From a virus: 30,691 bases of DNA. Location of the stretch: positions 1 through 30,691 of the IMG/VR virus record IMGVR_UViG_3300037961_001128; one strand, given 5' to 3'. The position numbers and the translations under genes are program-made. Below, piece by piece: positions 16,556 to 23,906 of this stretch (its first letter is position 1; each line of letters begins with the position of its first letter). The notes below the pieces were generated by a model. The model was not told the DNA's origin. It searched no databases and was given only the letters and a program-made list of their open reading frames with translations.

Positions 16556-16942
16556 ATGACAAAAACTATGACAGAAGAGTTATATCAACACACTATTGAT
16601 AAACTTACAGAATTTAAAGATTGGAGCTCAAAATATTATGGTTGTGACTTACACCATTACATTTTTAACGAAAGTATGTACCTTATAGGGCACTATAATT
16701 GTAGAGAATGGATTAAGAAACACGACTTAGATGTTTTTGAAATGATTGATATAATAGTTCAATATGAAAGAGAACAATTTGGACAAATACATACTGATTT
16801 ATCTACCCCTGAAAATGTTGTAAATATGTATGTATATATAGAAGGAGAGGAGATACTTAACGAAACAGAACATTTGAAAGATGTTTGGGACGAAGAATTA
16901 ACTGGAGAGGATTACGATAAAATTATAAAAGAGCTATCATGA
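16556..16942 (+). CDS. Conserved phage hypothetical protein
   Basis: 128 residues from ATG 16556; a second ATG lies four codons on. Acidic, largely helical, with a characteristic stretch FEMIDIIVQYEREQFGQIHT and VVNMYVYIEGEEIL. I remember this pattern from uncharacterised proteins in early regions of other phages (possibly the family DUF7222) but know no function. It overlaps the next gene by 4 bases (ATGA) and belongs to the P2 operon. Confidence 0.5.
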   Translation: MTKTMTEELYQHTIDKLTEFKDWSSKYYGCDLHHYIFNESMYLIGHYNCREWIKKHDLDVFEMIDIIVQYEREQFGQIHTDLSTPENVVNMYVYIEGEEILNETEHLKDVWDEELTGEDYDKIIKELS

Positions 16943-17277
16943 AAATAAAAGATTTAAACAAACCATGTGTCAACAGCTTTACAGGTGAACCATTAGACAA
17001 CAAACAGGTGATAGCTCAAGAATGGATATTAAAACCCACATTACAAAAAGTTAGCACCACAAGAAACGATGGATATGGTGGTACTGAAAGTTGTGTTGAT
17101 TACAAAAGAAAAGGTTCTGAGGTAGTTGCAATAGGAACAGAATTACAAATTTACAGATTGTTTGTTCACATGTTAGAAAATCACGCATGGCAATTGAGGG
17201 ATAGTTTCAATATTGAAATTAAAGATTGGCAATTACAAGAATATAATAATAATAATCAAAAACCAATAATACTATGA
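16939..17277 (+). CDS. Hypothetical protein, 112 residues
   Basis: Starts in an ATGA overlap with the previous gene and ends in one with the next. Contains TGEPLDNKQVIAQEWILKPT and a mixed alpha/beta middle (EVVAIGTELQIYRLFVHMLE). Single Cys residues are scattered and no motif for catalysis or metal binding is evident. No family recognised. Early P2 operon. Confidence 0.45.
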   Translation: MKIKDLNKPCVNSFTGEPLDNKQVIAQEWILKPTLQKVSTTRNDGYGGTESCVDYKRKGSEVVAIGTELQIYRLFVHMLENHAWQLRDSFNIEIKDWQLQEYNNNNQKPIIL

Positions 17278-17738
17278 AAGAAGAAATTATGTACTTACAT
17301 TCAATTAATACATTTGCTTGTCACGATAACGAAGTTTATATAAGAGCAGTAAATAACAGGGGTATAGATACTTTATTAGTTATACCAGCTGATGAAGTTT
17401 TAGAATGGATTGATATATCCTATGTAAGAAACGAAGTCATTAAACATTATAGAAACATAAATAAAGAAGATGTGATTGATGAAGTTAGGGAACAAATTAT
17501 TGAAACCTATAAAAAAAAAGTAGAACACCCTGATGAATTAGCTTTAAAAGATGTGGACAAAGTTATAGAAAAGACATGGAAAGAGGGTGGGGTAGATAGA
17601 GAATGGGAAAAGGGTGTGGTAGCAAAACTTCCACATGAAATAGATGAGAAAGAAATAGAATACTCATGTTGTGGAGATGAAATAACAGGTGTATATGAGG
17701 ACATACAAATGTGTCCAACATGTAAAGAACATTTATAG
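17274..17738 (+). CDS. Hypothetical protein with C-terminal zinc-ribbon-like motif
   Basis: 154 residues. The N-terminal 60 residues form a small beta region (NEVYIRAVNNRGIDTLLVIP). A charged helical middle follows. The C-terminus has two Cys pairs: SCCGDE and MCPTCKEHL, spaced like a zinc ribbon. Such short ribbons often mediate protein or nucleic-acid contacts. No enzyme motif. Overlaps the previous gene by 4 bases; a 48-base gap with an A-rich leader separates it from the OB-fold candidate. Confidence 0.5.
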   Translation: MKEEIMYLHSINTFACHDNEVYIRAVNNRGIDTLLVIPADEVLEWIDISYVRNEVIKHYRNINKEDVIDEVREQIIETYKKKVEHPDELALKDVDKVIEKTWKEGGVDREWEKGVVAKLPHEIDEKEIEYSCCGDEITGVYEDIQMCPTCKEHL

Positions 17739-17786
17739 AGGAAGCCGAAAATCTAAAGAGTAGGCAAAATAAATAAATATATAAAA

Positions 17787-18269
17787 ATGGAAGTAAAAAA
17801 ATCAACAGTCAAACAGGTACAACCAAACGGAACATGGGAAAGTAAATATGGTCTTATGTATAAGTTTGATATACACATGACTAACGGAGATGCAGGACAA
17901 TACATGTCTAAGTTTGAAAAACAGGACAAATTCAGACAGGGAGATGTTGTTAGTTATGAATATCATGGTGGTGATTTCCCTAAAATTAAACCTCACTTTG
18001 CACAGAGTTATGAAAAAAAGTTTGGTGATGGGGGAACCAGTTATGATAGGGAAACTGGACAAACTTATAAAACAAAAACAGGACAAGTGATAGACACCGA
18101 CAAAGAGGATAGGATTATGAGGCAAAGTTCAGTTCGTTCTGCTGTAGAGTTTTGTAAGGGGGATTGCACTATTGAACAAATGATTCAAGATGCTGATGTT
18201 ATTTTCCAATACGCAAAGTATGGAACAATACCACAATCATTTGAAGTAGACATGGAAAAACCATTCTAA
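17787..18269 (+). CDS. Putative single-stranded DNA-binding protein (OB-fold type)
   Basis: 160 residues. The N-terminal 75 residues have the strand order of an OB fold (VKQVQPNGTWESKYGLMYKF, then YMSKFEKQDKFRQGDVVSYE), followed by a flexible Gly/Thr-rich section. A C-terminal helix region (RQSSVRSAVEFCKGDCTIEQ) is typical of phage proteins I associate with ssDNA binding. The acidic last residues (EVDMEKPF) resemble the acidic tip plus terminal Phe of SSB proteins. It stands just before DnaA-like and replisome-organiser genes. Role in coating replication intermediates is inferred. Confidence 0.55.
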   Translation: MEVKKSTVKQVQPNGTWESKYGLMYKFDIHMTNGDAGQYMSKFEKQDKFRQGDVVSYEYHGGDFPKIKPHFAQSYEKKFGDGGTSYDRETGQTYKTKTGQVIDTDKEDRIMRQSSVRSAVEFCKGDCTIEQMIQDADVIFQYAKYGTIPQSFEVDMEKPF

Positions 18270-18271
18270 TC

Positions 18272-18802
18272 ATGAGGAAAGTAAGTATAACAGATGAACA
18301 GGAGTTGACTACATTGTTAGCTATAGTCAAGAACAACTTTGGCCTTGATAAACATGTGGTCACAGGGACTAGTAGAAAACAATTACATGTAATCTGTAGG
18401 CAGGTTATATCAAACATTGCAAGAGTTGAAAAAAATATACACCCTGAAATTATTGGTGCAAAACTTAATAAAGACAGGACTAGTATTATAGTATATTTTA
18501 ACAACCATGATTCATACTATAGAACATGGAGTTTGTATAGGGATACTTATAACAAAGTTTACAGGGAGTATTGTAAGTTAAAAGACAAAAGACAAGTTTT
18601 CTATGATGAACAAGAGTTGAGGTCATATCTTTTCAATTGTGGTGTTAAGTTTTCTGATGACCCTCAGATATTTATTAAAGTTTCAATGAAGGATTTTTGG
18701 GTGGTAGTTGGAACAGATTTTAGAAACTTTACATTTAACTCAGAATTGATTAGAGTTGCATTAATTGATTACGATTGTAAAATAGATATATCACTAAAAT
18801 GA
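18272..18802 (+). CDS. DnaA domain IV-like DNA-binding protein
   Basis: 176 residues. Residues about 29-86 read like the C-terminal DNA-binding domain of the initiator DnaA: TSRKQLHVICRQVISNIARV for the first helices, then IIGAKLNKDRTSIIVYFNNH, which parallels the IGxxxxRDHTTVxxA helix-turn-helix of DnaA. The AAA+ ATPase part is absent. The C-terminal 80 residues are of unknown fold. It probably recognises an origin in phage DNA and works with the replisome organiser that overlaps it by 4 bases (ATGA). His in RDH is replaced by Arg-Thr here, a divergence worth noting. Confidence 0.6.
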   Translation: MRKVSITDEQELTTLLAIVKNNFGLDKHVVTGTSRKQLHVICRQVISNIARVEKNIHPEIIGAKLNKDRTSIIVYFNNHDSYYRTWSLYRDTYNKVYREYCKLKDKRQVFYDEQELRSYLFNCGVKFSDDPQIFIKVSMKDFWVVVGTDFRNFTFNSELIRVALIDYDCKIDISLK

Positions 18803-19452
18803 AAAACCTATTAAGTAGTACATCGTTTTTAGTTGTAAATAAACAGGTTGCAAAGCGGGTAGGACTAAAAGAGGCAATCCTACTCGCTGACTTAGTTTCT
18901 AAAGAACAATACTTTATAAATACACAACAACTCGTTGATGGATATTTTTACAACACTGAGGAAAATATATATAAAGACACGACACTATCACCATATCAAC
19001 AAAGAAAGTGTCTTAAAACTCTTAAAAATCACCAATTAATAGAAACCAAGCGTATGGGCGTTCCTGCTAAAATGTATTATAAAATAAATGAAGGACAAGT
19101 TATTAAGTTTCTAAAGGACTTGACATTAAGTAATTTAACAACTATTAATAAGAATAAAGAAATAAAAATAAATAATACTATAAAAGATATGTCAGAGCGT
19201 TTGCAAGATTTCACAGAAAAAGTTTTTTCATCAAATTATTCTACTGAACTATGCACAGAATTTTGTGAGTATTGGACTGAAACAAATCCAAAAGGAACTA
19301 AAATGAAGTTTGAGATGCAGAAAACATTTGATATAGGAAGAAGATTAGCACGATGGGCAAAAAACGATAAAACATGGAACAAAACACAAACATCAAAAAT
19401 TGATGCTCAATTAAGTAATTATGAACAAGCAAGAAAAAAATTAGGATTATGA
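18799..19452 (+). CDS. Replisome organiser / replication initiation protein
   Basis: 217 residues. The N-terminal half is a winged helix: KEAILLADLVSKEQYF, then TTLSPYQQRKCLKTLKNHQL and the wing ETKRMGVPAKMYYKIN. This is the layout of phage replisome organisers and DnaD-like proteins. The C-terminal half has FCEYWTETNPKGTKMKFEMQ and TFDIGRRLARWAKND, the usual end piece of such proteins in Bacteroidota phages. It likely binds the origin and recruits the host helicase, since no helicase or polymerase gene is visible in the window. ATGA overlaps on both sides. Confidence 0.7.
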   Translation: MKNLLSSTSFLVVNKQVAKRVGLKEAILLADLVSKEQYFINTQQLVDGYFYNTEENIYKDTTLSPYQQRKCLKTLKNHQLIETKRMGVPAKMYYKINEGQVIKFLKDLTLSNLTTINKNKEIKINNTIKDMSERLQDFTEKVFSSNYSTELCTEFCEYWTETNPKGTKMKFEMQKTFDIGRRLARWAKNDKTWNKTQTSKIDAQLSNYEQARKKLGL

Positions 19453-19694
19453 AAGTAAAAAGATTTAAAAAAGCAAACTATACAACATTAGACAAAAGTA
19501 AATTACATAAATTTCTCAAAGAAGAAGGTTTCAGCAGACAGGGTATGTCTATGGATTTTAATGTGACGCCTATGACTATTGATAGGTGGATGGATAATCC
19601 AGAGAAAATACAGATGCGTTATGTTAAAACGATATGTGAAGAAACAGGTGTTGACGCTAACTTTATATTCAGTTTGATTTATGAAAACTATTAA
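19449..19694 (+). CDS. XRE-like helix-turn-helix protein
   Basis: 81 residues. Helix-turn-helix phrase: KFLKEEGFSRQGMSMDFNVT, then MTIDRWMDNPEKIQMRYVKT, as in Cro/CI-type domains where a helper helix precedes a recognition helix. It may control early genes or act on replication, since it lies in the replication operon. With no integrase nearby I do not read it as a lysogeny repressor. Overlaps the next gene by 14 bases. Confidence 0.6.
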   Translation: MKVKRFKKANYTTLDKSKLHKFLKEEGFSRQGMSMDFNVTPMTIDRWMDNPEKIQMRYVKTICEETGVDANFIFSLIYENY

Positions 19695-20547
19695 TAGTAT
19701 AAGTGGAGGAAAGAGTTCCTGTTATATCGCTATAAATTATCCAGCTGATTACAATGTGTTTAGTTTAGTTAGAACAAATGACAAACTTTGTGAATATCCT
19801 GATAAAAAAGTAAGACAAATTGTATCTGATTTAATTGGGTGTGAATTTGTTGGAACAACTGAACAGGATAATATAATCCGTGTAATGTTAGATTTATCAG
19901 AAAAAGTAGATATACAATGGATAACAGGCAAACCATTTGAAGAAATAATAAATGGAGATTGGAATAGAGGAAAAAACGGAAGTCATTACCTACCAAATAT
20001 GATGGTCAGATATTGTACAACACACCTTAAAATGTATCCTATTTTTGAGTGGTGGAAAAAAGAAGTAAACGAAGTTTGTGAAATGAGGATAGGTTTTAGA
20101 AAAGGTGAAGAAAAACGACAAAAAAGAATGATAGAAAAGTTAAACGATAACGGAAACGAAGAAATAAAAATTGTAGTTGGAAAGCATGAAAATGGTAATA
20201 ATAAGTGGGGGGTAGTTGAGTGGAGGAAACCTACATTTCCTTTAATTGATAATAATGTTAGAATAAAAGATATCAATGATTATTGGTTAAAAAATAAAGA
20301 AATCAGATTTGCTAAAGGATATTACAATAATTGTGTAGGGTGTTTTCACAGAAACCCTTTGTTTCTAAATAAAATGGCTCAGGAGCACGCTAATAAAATG
20401 GAATGGTTTGCAAAACAGGAAGAAATGAATAAACCTAACACATTCAGAAAAGGAATAACATATAGAGAAATTATTAACTTTCAACCACAAACAGAATTAC
20501 AATTTGAAGATTTTAACGATTGTGATACTGGTTATTGTGGATTATAA
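19681..20547 (+). CDS. PP-loop ATPase, PAPS-reductase-like
   Basis: 288 residues. The N-terminus has SGGKSS (residues 8-13), a variant of the PP-loop SGGxDS that binds ATP. MVRYCTTHLKMYP (Cys112) matches the RxCTxxxKxxP phrase of the PAPS-reductase family. A C-terminal cluster, Cys218/Cys221 (NCVGCFHRN) and Cys281/Cys286, could hold an Fe-S cluster, as in DndC-like and tRNA-thiolating relatives. Family chemistry is adenylation, sulfur transfer or nucleotide-base modification. It overlaps the HTH gene and lies in the replication region. Whether it works with the TET/glycosyltransferase cassette 4 kb away is unknown. Confidence 0.7.
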   Translation: MKTINSISGGKSSCYIAINYPADYNVFSLVRTNDKLCEYPDKKVRQIVSDLIGCEFVGTTEQDNIIRVMLDLSEKVDIQWITGKPFEEIINGDWNRGKNGSHYLPNMMVRYCTTHLKMYPIFEWWKKEVNEVCEMRIGFRKGEEKRQKRMIEKLNDNGNEEIKIVVGKHENGNNKWGVVEWRKPTFPLIDNNVRIKDINDYWLKNKEIRFAKGYYNNCVGCFHRNPLFLNKMAQEHANKMEWFAKQEEMNKPNTFRKGITYREIINFQPQTELQFEDFNDCDTGYCGL

Positions 20548-20553
20548 AAAAAT

Positions 20554-20934
20554 ATGAAAATAAAAGAATATACAGAAAAGGATTTGAAACTAAAATGTTT
20601 AGATTTAATTACTCAAACTTTTGTTGAGTTAGGACAAACTAAAGATGATAAAACACTTATCATTCTATCACAAAGTTTATATCAGGATATACTATTAGAT
20701 TTCAAAAACTTAACATTTGAGGACATTCAACAGGCGTTCAGGAATGGTGTTAGGCATACAGATAAGTTTGTTTTAAATGTTCAAACATACTATTCATGGA
20801 TAAAAACTCAAAGAAAATTAATTTGGGATAACGCTGACAAAGAACCAGAACGACAAGACAAACGATTACATTACAGAAGTCGGACAGGAACAGGATTAAC
20901 AAAAATAAGTAATAATATAAAACAAATAAAATGA
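20554..20934 (+). CDS. Conserved protein of phage replication regions
   Basis: 126 residues. Helical, with FEDIQQAFRNGVRHTDKFVL followed by NVQTYYSWIKTQRKLI. I recall this 'AFRNGVR ... NVQTYYSWI' layout in small proteins near replication genes of Bacteroidota phages, perhaps a helicase loader or primase partner. The C-terminus is basic and probably disordered. No catalytic motif. ATGA overlap with the next small gene. Confidence 0.5.
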   Translation: MKIKEYTEKDLKLKCLDLITQTFVELGQTKDDKTLIILSQSLYQDILLDFKNLTFEDIQQAFRNGVRHTDKFVLNVQTYYSWIKTQRKLIWDNADKEPERQDKRLHYRSRTGTGLTKISNNIKQIK

Positions 20935-21098
20935 ACGAAGAAATGAACCCAGTAAGTAAAGCAAGAGTAATCGCAGACACTTTAACAGAAGATGTAAGTT
21001 TGCAAAACAAATTACTAGAAATAATTACACACAATTTAACAGGTGAACAAATAAATAAAATTTATCAAACATGCAATACATTAGAGAACACGAAGTAA
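20931..21098 (+). CDS. Small hypothetical protein, 55 residues
   Basis: Begins at the ATGA overlap with the previous gene. It overlaps the HTH gene that starts at 21071 by 28 bases. The sequence (NPVSKARVIADTLTEDVSLQ, then ITHNLTGEQINKIYQ) suggests two or three helices. Codon use and the linked start support a real gene. No function recognised. Confidence 0.45.
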   Translation: MNEEMNPVSKARVIADTLTEDVSLQNKLLEIITHNLTGEQINKIYQTCNTLENTK

Positions 21099-21322
21099 AA
21101 AATCAAACAGACGCTGTATTATGGCATCTACAAAACAAAGGGTCTATCACAAGTTGGGAAGCAATTAAAGAGTATGGAGCAACGCGACTATCAGCTATTA
21201 TCTTTAATCTTAGAAACCGAGGGCATCACATCAATAGTCTACCATTAACAAAAACCAATAGATTCGGCAAAACGACTACAATTGCAAAATATACCTATGT
21301 AGAACCTCACTTACTTTATTGA
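21071..21322 (+). CDS. Winged helix-turn-helix protein
   Basis: 83 residues. NQTDAVLWHLQNKGSITSWE followed by AIKEYGATRLSAIIFNLRNR matches the small phage HTH family in which GSITSWEAxxxYGxTRL precedes an IxxLRxxG helix (HTH_39 type). The wing is HHINSLPLTKTN and beyond. Likely a DNA-binding regulator or replication accessory. It overlaps the 55-residue gene upstream and the nuclease downstream (TGATG). Confidence 0.65.
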   Translation: MQYIREHEVKNQTDAVLWHLQNKGSITSWEAIKEYGATRLSAIIFNLRNRGHHINSLPLTKTNRFGKTTTIAKYTYVEPHLLY

Positions 21323-21723
21323 TGAAAAAGAAAACCACAGCACAACTAAAAAAAGAACTAGATAAATGGTTCAGTCAGTATATAAGATTGAGGAGAGCTG
21401 ACGCTAACGGATTAGTAGAATGTTTCACATGTGGCAAAATAGACCATTGGAAAAAACAGCAAGCAGGTCATTTTCAATCAAGAAGGCACTTAACAACACG
21501 ATGGAACGAATTAAATGTTCAAGTCCAGTGTGTCCGTTGCAACATGTTCAACCAAGGAGAACAATACAAGTTTGGAAAACTACTAGATGTTAGGATAGGA
21601 GATGAAACATCAGAAAAGTTAGAAAGATTATCAAAACATACTGCAATGTTTAGAAGGGTTGATTATCTAGAAATGATAGAAAAATATAAGGAAAAAGTCA
21701 AGAAGTTAAAAAACGATTGTTGA
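21322..21723 (+). CDS. NinG-like recombination nuclease
   Basis: 133 residues from ATG 21322, which overlaps the previous stop; the in-frame TTG just before it is less likely. Contains LKKELDKWFSQYIRLRRADA, then VECFTCGKIDHWKKQQAGHF and QVQCVRCNMFNQGEQY. These are the two CxxC pairs and the GHF motif of NinG/Rap-type HNH nucleases, which resolve branched DNA in recombination in lambda-like phages. Last gene of the early operon before a 56-base gap. Confidence 0.8.
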   Translation: MKKKTTAQLKKELDKWFSQYIRLRRADANGLVECFTCGKIDHWKKQQAGHFQSRRHLTTRWNELNVQVQCVRCNMFNQGEQYKFGKLLDVRIGDETSEKLERLSKHTAMFRRVDYLEMIEKYKEKVKKLKNDC

Positions 21724-21757
21724 TAACTTTTTGAAACATTAGCAAAATATTACTGGT

Positions 21758-21778
21758 ATATTTTCCTTTATTTGTATC
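21758..21778 (+). promoter_or_regulatory. Looser copy of TATTTCCTTT motif
   Basis: TATTTTCCTTTATTTGTAT lies at 21759-21777, just before the GTG at 21780. It has TTTCCTTT and a trailing GTAT, but the space between them is one base shorter than in the other copies. A TTTTTG at 21727-21732 could serve as an upstream element. Confidence 0.3.
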
Positions 21779-21779
21779 A

Positions 21780-22136
21780 GTGAAAATCAAATTTGTAAAT
21801 TATCAACATGAAGTAATTTTACAACCATATCTAGACATGGTTTTAGATAGTATTGATAAGATAGTTAGAGAACCAGAAGTAAAGAAAGATTATATTGATA
21901 TTTTTCAAGCTATAATTGATTACAGCAATCTATACGATTCAATAACAAATGATGGTAATTTTCATGACTACCTAAATATAATCCCCTTACAAATATCCAC
22001 TATGACTAGTGGATTTTTTTGTGGATATGAAAATAAATACAACCAACACGAAGTCCGTATATATAGACAAATACTCGCTGAATATGCGAGTAAAGTAATT
22101 GGTGAATTAAAAGAAATAAGACCACATGAAGAATGA
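21780..22136 (+). CDS. Hypothetical protein, GTG start
   Basis: 118 residues from GTG at 21780; no ATG lies near the start in this frame. Mostly helical (LQPYLDMVLDSIDKIVREPE, then YRQILAEYASKVIGELKEIR) with a short polar middle. It is the first gene after the gap that carries the fourth motif copy and overlaps the sigma-like gene by 11 bases, so it may be part of the middle/late regulatory unit. No family recognised. Confidence 0.45.
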   Translation: MKIKFVNYQHEVILQPYLDMVLDSIDKIVREPEVKKDYIDIFQAIIDYSNLYDSITNDGNFHDYLNIIPLQISTMTSGFFCGYENKYNQHEVRIYRQILAEYASKVIGELKEIRPHEE

Positions 22137-22665
22137 TTTAAAAAAAACCCTAACATCACTTCAACAGGTTTTTAAAGGGATAGCAGGTCAGTATGTAGGA
22201 CAACAACACAAAATTGATGACGCCGTACAAATGTTGTATGAAATGTTTTTAACTATGAATCAAGAAACATTAAACAGGATATTTGAAAAAGATGGTAGAG
22301 ATGGTTTGATTCGATATGCGGGCGTCACATTAAGAAGGTATTTTACAGCAAACAAAAACAAATATTACTATACATATCGTAAGTACTATGAGAAACTAAA
22401 AAATGAAGATGTAAGTAATTATGAATACATACAGAATCAAAACACAACACAAGATGAAACACAAAAGTGGGAGTATTTTGAAAAGATAGATATTGAACTA
22501 GATAAAATGTATTGGTATGATAGGGAAGTCTACAGGTTGTATTATGATGTTGAAAAAAACGAAACACTAGACACACTATCAAAGAAAACTGGTATTAGTA
22601 GGAATAGTTTATTTAACACAATAGACAATGTACGAAAAGTTCTAAAGAAAGTTTTAGATGAGTAA
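22126..22665 (+). CDS. Sigma-factor-like protein
   Basis: 179 residues. N-terminal helices (QYVGQQHKIDDAVQMLYEMF) recall region 2 of small sigma factors, where the IDDAVQ phrase contacts core polymerase. The C-terminus (ETLDTLSKKTGISRNSLFNT, then IDNVRKVLKKVL) is a helix-turn-helix like region 4. The linker is rich in Tyr, Lys and Asn and the region 2.3/2.4 core is weak, so it is a divergent member. I have seen such proteins annotated as putative sigma factors in Bacteroidota phages. It could redirect host RNA polymerase to the TATTTCCTTT motif upstream of late genes; that link is inference. Confidence 0.6.
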   Translation: MKNDLKKTLTSLQQVFKGIAGQYVGQQHKIDDAVQMLYEMFLTMNQETLNRIFEKDGRDGLIRYAGVTLRRYFTANKNKYYYTYRKYYEKLKNEDVSNYEYIQNQNTTQDETQKWEYFEKIDIELDKMYWYDREVYRLYYDVEKNETLDTLSKKTGISRNSLFNTIDNVRKVLKKVLDE

Positions 22666-23059
22666 TTTTTTTATAGATAAAAAACTATACAATGAAAGAT
22701 TAAAAGTTTGCAGGACTTGTGAACATTTATTCAAACCTACAATGACTTGTAAGAAATGTGGGTGTTTCATGAGGATAAAAGCTAGTATAAGTGTAATGTC
22801 ATGTCCAGATAATAAGTGGGAAGCAACAGAACACACAAAACTAAAAGAAATACCAAAACACCTACACAAAGAAATACTAGATATTTGGGAAGATATTAAA
22901 ACAGGTGAGGCAAAAACAAAAGAAGCAAAACACAAAATGATTGAACTACATAATACAATATACAATACAGGTTTTAGAACAAATAGTAATTGTAATAGTT
23001 GTCTTTCACAATGTTATAACGGAATAAAAAATATATATGAAAAAATCAGAAAAAAGTAA
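22658..23059 (+). CDS. Double zinc-finger protein
   Basis: 133 residues. The first finger is clear: ERLKVCRTCEHLFKPTMTCK, KCGCFMRIKA and MSCPDNKW, a CxxC/CxxCxC/C pattern known from small phage zinc proteins (DUF6171-like). A second possible site is SNCNSCLSQCY near residue 113. A helical stretch links them. It overlaps the sigma-like gene by 8 bases and may act with it as a transcription regulator, but this is inferred from context. Confidence 0.6.
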   Translation: MSNFFIDKKLYNERLKVCRTCEHLFKPTMTCKKCGCFMRIKASISVMSCPDNKWEATEHTKLKEIPKHLHKEILDIWEDIKTGEAKTKEAKHKMIELHNTIYNTGFRTNSNCNSCLSQCYNGIKNIYEKIRKK

Positions 23060-23333
23060 ATATTACTGGGATTTTGACAGAAACTTAGATAACGCAAAAC
23101 AAATGAATCAAACAGAAGATAGAAGGGTTCCTGAATATTACAAAGGTAGAAACCAATATGAAGCAAGAAAGGTATGTGATAATTTTGATTTAACATATCA
23201 TCTAGGAACCGCCGTCACTTATATACTAAGAGCATATCATAAACACGAAACACCGATAGAATGTCTTAGTAAAGCTATAGCACATTTACAATTTGAAATA
23301 GAAAAATATGAAGAACTGGAGAAAAGCAGGTAG
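23037..23333 (+). CDS. DUF3310-like protein
   Basis: 98 residues. After a basic start it has YYKGRNQYEARKVCDNFDLT and YHLGTAVTYILRAYHKHETP, then CLSKAIAHLQFEIEKYEELE. The YYKG, LGxAxxYIxRxxxK and KAIxxLxxEI phrases match DUF3310, a phage family sometimes called 'nucleotide kinase-like' without proof. Possibly linked to nucleotide metabolism. Overlaps the genes on both sides. Confidence 0.7.
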   Translation: MKKSEKSKYYWDFDRNLDNAKQMNQTEDRRVPEYYKGRNQYEARKVCDNFDLTYHLGTAVTYILRAYHKHETPIECLSKAIAHLQFEIEKYEELEKSR

Positions 23334-23490
23334 GAAAACAAAAAAATACTACTACAAACCAAGTATAGTAAAAAATGGTAAAGTTGTTTTGCCTGAGATA
23401 ATTAGAGAAGATTATGGATTTGAGATGCAGTTCGGTATTGAAGAAAAACATATTACAGAAGAAGTACAATATTTAAGAAATAAAAAATGA
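23308..23490 (+). CDS. Small basic protein, 60 residues
   Basis: Lys/Arg-rich N-terminus (KNWRKAGRKTKKYYYK) followed by KNGKVVLPEIIREDYGFEMQ. It overlaps the upstream gene by 26 bases and the next by 4. No family recognised. The charge suggests nucleic-acid contact, which is not shown. Confidence 0.4.
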   Translation: MKNWRKAGRKTKKYYYKPSIVKNGKVVLPEIIREDYGFEMQFGIEEKHITEEVQYLRNKK

Positions 23491-23612
23491 ACGAAACAAC
23501 AAAACACTTACTAGGATTATGCGGTGAATCACACCCGAATTTATTTACTATCACATTATTATTGATATTATTAAGTTATACATTGTATAAAACAAAACAG
23601 AATGATAATTAA
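23487..23612 (+). CDS. Tiny membrane protein, 41 residues
   Basis: Starts in an ATGA overlap. The N-terminus (HLLGLCGESHPNLF) matches a phrase I have seen in very short proteins of marine phages. One membrane helix (ITLLLILLSYTLY) and a polar tail follow. The next tiny gene starts inside its last codons. Function unknown. Confidence 0.55.
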   Translation: MNETTKHLLGLCGESHPNLFTITLLLILLSYTLYKTKQNDN

Positions 23613-23682
23613 TGTAATATTTTTTGGGGTGGGTTTTGTATTAGGTATGTATGTATTAACACAAATAGAAAATAGATTATGA
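23602..23682 (+). CDS. Tiny membrane peptide, 26 residues
   Basis: A single hydrophobic helix (VIFFGVGFVLGMYVLTQI) with a short charged end (ENRL). It overlaps the upstream gene by 11 bases and the downstream zinc-finger gene by 4 (ATGA). The GMYVxTQIE ending is familiar to me from other tiny phage peptides, which supports translation. Function unknown. Confidence 0.5.
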   Translation: MIINVIFFGVGFVLGMYVLTQIENRL

Positions 23683-23906
23683 AGTTTGTTTGTGATATAT
23701 GTGGTAATGAACTAAATTTATACAAAGTAAGTTTCGTTCAAAAGGGTTCAAAACTAGTTTGTAAGAAAGCTGTGTGTTGTGGTGAGTATATGAAACAGGT
23801 TAAATTGAAAGAGTATGAAGGATTGCCACAAATTAAAAGGAATGAGGAACACATGAGCGGAGATAAATTGTGGAATGATTTTAAATATAATAATACAGAA
23901 AAATAA
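23679..23906 (+). CDS. Small zinc-finger-like protein
   Basis: 75 residues. VCDICGNEL gives one CxxC pair; CKKAVCCGEY gives another three Cys, together a plausible zinc knuckle. A basic linker and a helical end follow (HMSGDKLWNDFKYN). No family named. Joined to the tiny membrane peptide by an ATGA overlap. A 25-base leader with a TATTAAC element precedes the next gene. Confidence 0.55.
   Translation: MKFVCDICGNELNLYKVSFVQKGSKLVCKKAVCCGEYMKQVKLKEYEGLPQIKRNEEHMSGDKLWNDFKYNNTEK

Noticed and set aside
19449-19694. Lysogeny repressor
   Set aside because: The HTH protein lies within the replication operon, with no integrase, divergent promoter or attachment site nearby.
20221-20260. Further TATTTCCTTT-type copy (CATTTCCTTTAATTGATAAT)
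   Set aside because: It lies inside the PP-loop gene, codes for conserved-looking residues, and lacks the trailing GTAT.
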